Of a stretch of DNA of 34,037 nt, positions 30,760 to 34,037 are shown piece by piece. This stretch comes from Pseudanabaena sp. 'Roaring Creek' (GTDB lineage: Bacteria > Cyanobacteriota > Cyanobacteriia > Pseudanabaenales > Pseudanabaenaceae), in contig NZ_LIRE01000739.1 in the NCBI RefSeq assembly GCF_001402795.1, positions 1 through 34,037 of the forward strand, in the 5' to 3' direction. Numbering within the stretch: position 1 is the stretch's first letter; the number at the start of each line of letters is the position of its first letter. The position numbers and the translations under genes were made by a program. The notes beneath the pieces were generated by a model that was not told the origin of the DNA, searched no databases, and was given only the letters and a program-made list of their open reading frames with translations.

Positions 30760-32694
30760 ATGTTTTTGGTTAGCTACTATAAGCAAACACCAACGAAGGA
30801 GCAAACTCTCGCAGAATTTTTTATTAAAACTTTTGAATTTAAGGTCATGATCGCAGAAGTTTACCCTAAGAGTAAGATCTTAATAGTTGATGATAATCCC
30901 AATAATCTCAAGGTTTTATCTGGAACCTTAGATGGTTGTAATTGGGATATCTTAGTTGCCGTTGATGGGGAAAGTGCGATCGAGCAGGCGATCTACGTGA
31001 AACCAGATTTAATCTTTTTAGATGTCATGATGCCTATCATGGATGGGTTTGCAGCTTGTCAAATCCTGAAGAATACTGTAGAAACCTGCAACATCCCGAT
31101 TATTTTCATGACTTCGCTCTCAGATACGTTAGATAAAGTCAAGGGATTTGAGTTAGGCGCTGTGGACTATATCACCAAGCCTTTCGATCGGGATGAAGTC
31201 ATCGCTAGAGTCAAAACTCATCTGCAAATTAGTAGCTTGACTAAACAAATACAGGAAAAGAATGCCCAATTGGAGGATTTTACGCAAGAATTAGAAAATC
31301 GCGTTCGAGCTCGTACCGCAGAATTGTCAGAAACTCTTGCTGATTTGCAAAAAGTACAAATGCAGCTATTACAAAGAGAGCAACGCCTTGCCTACGAAGC
31401 TTGTCATGATGCGCTTACCGACCTGCCTAATCGGGCTTGGCTGATGCAAAGATTGCAATACTTAACCACCGCAAAATCCCGTTATGCAGTTTTATTTGCC
31501 GATCTCGATCGCTTTAAAGTAATTAACGATAGCCTCGGACATTTGGTCGGAGACGAACTGCTCAAACAAGCTACCCATAGGCTGAGATCGGTTCTATGCG
31601 ATCGCGCCACTGTCGCTAGATTTGGTGGTGATGAATTTGTGATTCTCTTTGAAGATATTGAAAGTATTGATGAAGTCATCAACCTTGCCGATCGAATTCA
31701 ATTGGAATTAGAACTTCCTTTTAAACTGGAAGATTACGAATTATTTGTCAGTATCAGCATTGGAATCGCTCTCAGCGCTGAGGATTATCTATTGCCTGAG
31801 GATATCCTTCGGGATGCGGATATTGCGATGTATCAGGCAAAGCACAAAGGACGAGGTCGATACGATGTCTTTAATCCGCTTACCCGTGAAGCCGCGATCG
31901 CCAGATTAGAAATGGAAAACGATCTGCGGAGAGCGATCGAGCGTGAAGAGTTTTGCATGTATTATCAACCGATTTATAGTCTACAAACCGATCGCATCTG
32001 TGGTTTTGAATCCCTCGTCCGCTGGAATCATTCTTCTGGGAAATTGATATCTCCGATTCACTTTATTCCGATTGCCGAGGAAATAGGTTTAATTAATGCT
32101 TTGGGTTTGTGGATCTTGAAGCAGTCTCTACACCAAATGAAAATTTGGTATCAACAATTTAGCGATCGCCCTAGCGATCGCAGTTTATGGATGAATGTCA
32201 ATATCTCCCCGATCCAGCTCAAACAAATTGATTTCGCTCAAAATGTTCAAAAGGCATTAGAGGAATCAGGCTTACCGAGTAATTGTCTAAAACTAGAAAT
32301 TACGGAAAGTTGCCTTTTAGATTTTGCTGATTCGGAAATATCTGTTTTGGAACAATTAAAGAATTTAGATATTAAGCTTTGCATTGATGATTTCGGAACG
32401 GGATACTCGTCACTTAGCCGATTGCATGAATTACCCATCCATACCTTGAAAATCGATCGCTCGTTCGTCCAAAAGTTGGCAACCAGTAATAAAAATAGTA
32501 TGGTATCCACGATTATTAACTTAGCCCACGGACTGAGTATGGATGTTGTGGCTGAAGGCGTAGAAACAGAATCCCAAAAACAAATCTTGCGGTCTCTGAA
32601 TTGCAATTATGGGCAAGGTTACTTCATGTCACTTCCATTAGATTCCAAAGCCGCAACTTCTTTAATTGAGTATAATGATTTGCATTACAGGTAA
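30760..32694 (+). CDS. Response regulator with GGDEF and EAL domains
   Basis: The frame gives 644 residues from ATG 30760; ATG 30847 (615 residues) is also possible because the receiver domain starts just after it (SKILIVDDN). Receiver D88 (FLDVMMPIMDG) accepts phosphate. A coiled linker leads to the cyclase domain with an intact GGDEF (289-293). The RxxD inhibitory site expected just upstream is absent (CDRATVARF). The phosphodiesterase domain has ESL at 417-419 in place of EAL but keeps ITESCLLD, DDFGTGYSSL and LKIDRSFV. Both making and breaking of cyclic-di-GMP are therefore possible. It is probably co-transcribed with the upstream hybrid kinase. Confidence 0.93.
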   Translation: MFLVSYYKQTPTKEQTLAEFFIKTFEFKVMIAEVYPKSKILIVDDNPNNLKVLSGTLDGCNWDILVAVDGESAIEQAIYVKPDLIFLDVMMPIMDGFAACQILKNTVETCNIPIIFMTSLSDTLDKVKGFELGAVDYITKPFDRDEVIARVKTHLQISSLTKQIQEKNAQLEDFTQELENRVRARTAELSETLADLQKVQMQLLQREQRLAYEACHDALTDLPNRAWLMQRLQYLTTAKSRYAVLFADLDRFKVINDSLGHLVGDELLKQATHRLRSVLCDRATVARFGGDEFVILFEDIESIDEVINLADRIQLELELPFKLEDYELFVSISIGIALSAEDYLLPEDILRDADIAMYQAKHKGRGRYDVFNPLTREAAIARLEMENDLRRAIEREEFCMYYQPIYSLQTDRICGFESLVRWNHSSGKLISPIHFIPIAEEIGLINALGLWILKQSLHQMKIWYQQFSDRPSDRSLWMNVNISPIQLKQIDFAQNVQKALEESGLPSNCLKLEITESCLLDFADSEISVLEQLKNLDIKLCIDDFGTGYSSLSRLHELPIHTLKIDRSFVQKLATSNKNSMVSTIINLAHGLSMDVVAEGVETESQKQILRSLNCNYGQGYFMSLPLDSKAATSLIEYNDLHYR

Positions 32695-32715
32695 TACAGG
32701 TAATTGATATAGGCT

Positions 32716-33786
32716 ATGATCGCAACTGAAAAAATTCCCGCTACCGTCCTCACAGGCTTTCTTGGTGCAGGAAAAACGACATTACTCAACCACATCCTTA
32801 CCGCAGAGCATGGCAAAAAAGTTGCCGTCATAGTCAATGAGTTCGGCGAAATCGGTATCGATCAACAACTAGTGATCGGTGCTGATGAAGAAATTTTTGA
32901 AATGAATAATGGCTGTATTTGTTGCACTGTGCGCGGCGATCTCATTCGGATTATTGGCAATCTCATGCGCCGCCGTCATAAGTTCGATCATCTCTTGATC
33001 GAAACCACTGGTCTCGCCGATCCTGGTCCTGTGATTCAGACTTTTTTTATGGATGAAGACATTCATCGTCAGGTCGATCTGGATGCGGTGGTGACTGTAG
33101 TTGATGCTAAGCATGTCCAACAGCATTGGGGCGATCGCGAAGTTCTTGAACAGATTGGCTTTGCTGATGTAATTCTGTTGAATAAAACCGATCTCGTAAC
33201 TAAGGTTGAACTGGATGAACTGGAAGCGAAAATCAAGCATCTCAACGTTCTGGCAAAGGTCTCTCGCGTTCAACTTAATCAAGACAAGGTTGAAGATAGT
33301 GTTAACAAAGTGATTAACGTTGGCGGTTTTGATTTAAACCGTATCCTCGAAAAAAATCCTGAGTTTGTTACCCCTAAAGGAGAAGCATCTCACGATCATC
33401 ATGACCACGATCATCATGACCATGAGCATCACGACCACGAGCATCACGATCATAAGCATGATCACGATCATCATCACCATATCCATGATGAAGAGGTTGG
33501 CTCTGTGAGTATTGTAGAGACAGGATCCGTAAATCCATACAAATTTCAAGAATGGATTAACGAACTGTTAAAAACCCAAGGTCAAGATATCTTTCGTTCT
33601 AAGGGAATTATCAATCTTTCGGGTGCAGAGGAGCGACTGGTATTTCAAGGCGTACATATGCAGTTTGACGCAACTCGCGATCGCCCTTGGAAAAAAGATG
33701 AACTTCGGAAAAACCAATTGGTGTTTATCGGCAGACACCTTGAGGCAGATAAACTGCGCAACAGTTTCCGTCTTTGTTTGGTATAG
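32716..33786 (+). CDS. CobW/COG0523-family GTPase with His-rich linker
   Basis: The 356-residue G3E-family GTPase has Walker A GFLGAGKTT (14-22), the metal-binding CICC (67-70), ETTGLADP, and the NKTD guanine-specificity motif. Between the GTPase and the C-terminal CobW_C domain lies a His/Asp-rich run (about residues 225-260), built from repeated HDHHDHEHH-like units, well suited to bind Zn. The family includes zinc metallochaperones (ZNG1/ZigA) and nitrile hydratase activators. With no cobalamin genes nearby, a zinc-handling role is the likelier choice. It starts 21 bp after the EAL gene and converges with psbA. I saw no Zur site. Confidence 0.92.
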   Translation: MIATEKIPATVLTGFLGAGKTTLLNHILTAEHGKKVAVIVNEFGEIGIDQQLVIGADEEIFEMNNGCICCTVRGDLIRIIGNLMRRRHKFDHLLIETTGLADPGPVIQTFFMDEDIHRQVDLDAVVTVVDAKHVQQHWGDREVLEQIGFADVILLNKTDLVTKVELDELEAKIKHLNVLAKVSRVQLNQDKVEDSVNKVINVGGFDLNRILEKNPEFVTPKGEASHDHHDHDHHDHEHHDHEHHDHKHDHDHHHHIHDEEVGSVSIVETGSVNPYKFQEWINELLKTQGQDIFRSKGIINLSGAEERLVFQGVHMQFDATRDRPWKKDELRKNQLVFIGRHLEADKLRNSFRLCLV

Positions 33787-33797
33787 TTTTCGCCAAG

Positions 33798-33844
33798 TTA
33801 TACCAAAGCTCAAAATGGCGTAGCCATTTTGAGCTTTGGTATAA
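33798..33844. repeat. Family A end unit, perfect 22-bp-arm palindrome
   Basis: The ends TTATACCAA and TTGGTATAA are those of the A elements, and the core AAAATGGCGTAGCCATTTT is almost the same as at 13128-13160. The arms are 22 bp and perfect; the centre is GTA. It lies 11 bp after the CobW-family stop and probably ends that transcript or protects its 3' end. Confidence 0.85.
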
Positions 33845-33881
33845 AAGAGGATGACTGCGCTTTGTGCAGCCATCCTCTTTT
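33843..33881. repeat. Hairpin adjoining the family A palindrome
   Basis: AAAAGAGGATG and CATCCTCTTTT are 11-bp arms, then one mismatch, an inner 6-bp stem including a G-T pair, and TTT at the centre. It overlaps the previous palindrome by 2 bp. T residues follow on both strands, so it could terminate in either direction. Confidence 0.75.
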
Positions 33882-33897
33882 AAGTTTTTTAGACAAT

Positions 33898-33927
33898 AAA
33901 AAAGCTCCCCTTACGGAGAGCTTTTTT
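33898..33927. terminator. Intrinsic terminator of psbA, bidirectional
   Basis: AAAAAAGCTC and GAGCTTTTTT are perfect 10-bp arms with a GC-rich inner part (CCC..GG) and T-runs on both strands. It is 36 bp past the psbA stop on the minus strand and is the third hairpin in a row between the convergent CobW-family gene and psbA. Confidence 0.9.
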
Positions 33928-33962
33928 ATTTATCTAGATTTGGACTAGAACATCACTCGGAA

Positions 33963-34037
33963 TTAACCGTTGATAGCAGGAGCAGCCATTGCAACAGGTG
34001 CTACATCAACAGCAGCCAAATCGAGAGGGAAGTTGTG
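33963..34037 (-). CDS. psbA: Photosystem II D1 protein, C-terminal end (partial)
   Basis: The last 24 codons read HNFPLDLAAVDVAPVAMAAP then AING and stop. The piece LDLA|AVDV is the D1 C-terminus: CtpA cuts after that alanine (Ala344 in the mature protein) to free the carboxylate ligand of the manganese cluster. The gene runs off the right edge of the window. Which psbA copy or D1 form it is cannot be told from this end. Confidence 0.97.
   Translation of the reverse strand, partial: HNFPLDLAAVDVAPVAMAAPAING

Noticed and set aside
33334-33549. Minus-strand methionine/valine-rich open frame opposite the His-rich linker
   Set aside because: It is the complement of the CAT/GAC-type repeat in the CobW-family gene and has no independent support.

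Overview
The window is cyanobacterial chromosome. Direct evidence is a complete phosphoribulokinase with the thioredoxin/CP12-type cysteine pairs, an NdhM-like subunit of the photosynthetic NDH-1 complex, a group 2 sigma factor, DUF2996 and DUF928 proteins, many HIP1 octamers (GCGATCGC) from about 10 kb onward, and the last 24 codons of psbA running off the right edge. A filamentous or Pseudanabaena-like lineage is my guess only; nothing in the window fixes the genus.

Region 1 (1 to about 9.95 kb) is an accessory, defence-like island. It starts with a 141-bp inverted-repeat element. Next come an XRE antitoxin and a HigB/Gp49-type toxin lying tail to tail, and a NYN-domain (LabA-like) protein divergent from a half-size HsdS plus HsdM with no HsdR in view. 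After these come a PIN/VapB toxin-antitoxin pair, a DUF3782-type PD-(D/E)XK protein, an Uma2 nuclease-fold protein, a 978-residue STAND-like ATPase with TPR repeats, and a second PIN toxin-antitoxin pair apparently translated from the same message as the ATPase. Both PIN pairs sit between an intact gene and a decayed copy of that gene's own 3' end. I saw no HIP1 octamers in most of this region, which fits horizontal acquisition.

Region 2 (9.95 to 26.6 kb) is ordinary cyanobacterial gene content. It holds a fatty-acid desaturase overlapping a MetX-like alpha/beta hydrolase, a creatininase-family amidohydrolase, a hypothetical protein, an exported PQQ-like propeller protein, prk, DUF2996, ndhM and a sigma factor. 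A 1.4-kb gene-poor gap follows, then DUF928, an APH-like/P-loop kinase fusion, a small membrane protein, a CtpE-like P-type ATPase and thiS.

Region 3 (26.9 to 34 kb) is signalling and metal handling. A giant Cache-HAMP-GAF-PAS hybrid histidine kinase is followed closely by a REC-GGDEF-EAL response regulator, then by a CobW-family GTPase with a long His/Asp linker. The 3' end of psbA converges on it.

The most striking non-coding feature is a set of long intergenic palindromes, several perfect over 15 to 26 bp per arm. Their stem sequences differ but nearly all have the same kind of centre, GC-NNN-GC (GCGTAGC, GCGAAGC, GCAAAGC and so on). Many are the cores of small elements with their own terminal inverted repeats. 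I can separate at least six families (A to F), and one copy (B) is inserted inside another (A) at a TA dinucleotide that was apparently duplicated. Together they look like a community of non-autonomous MITE-like elements that supply the hairpins between genes.
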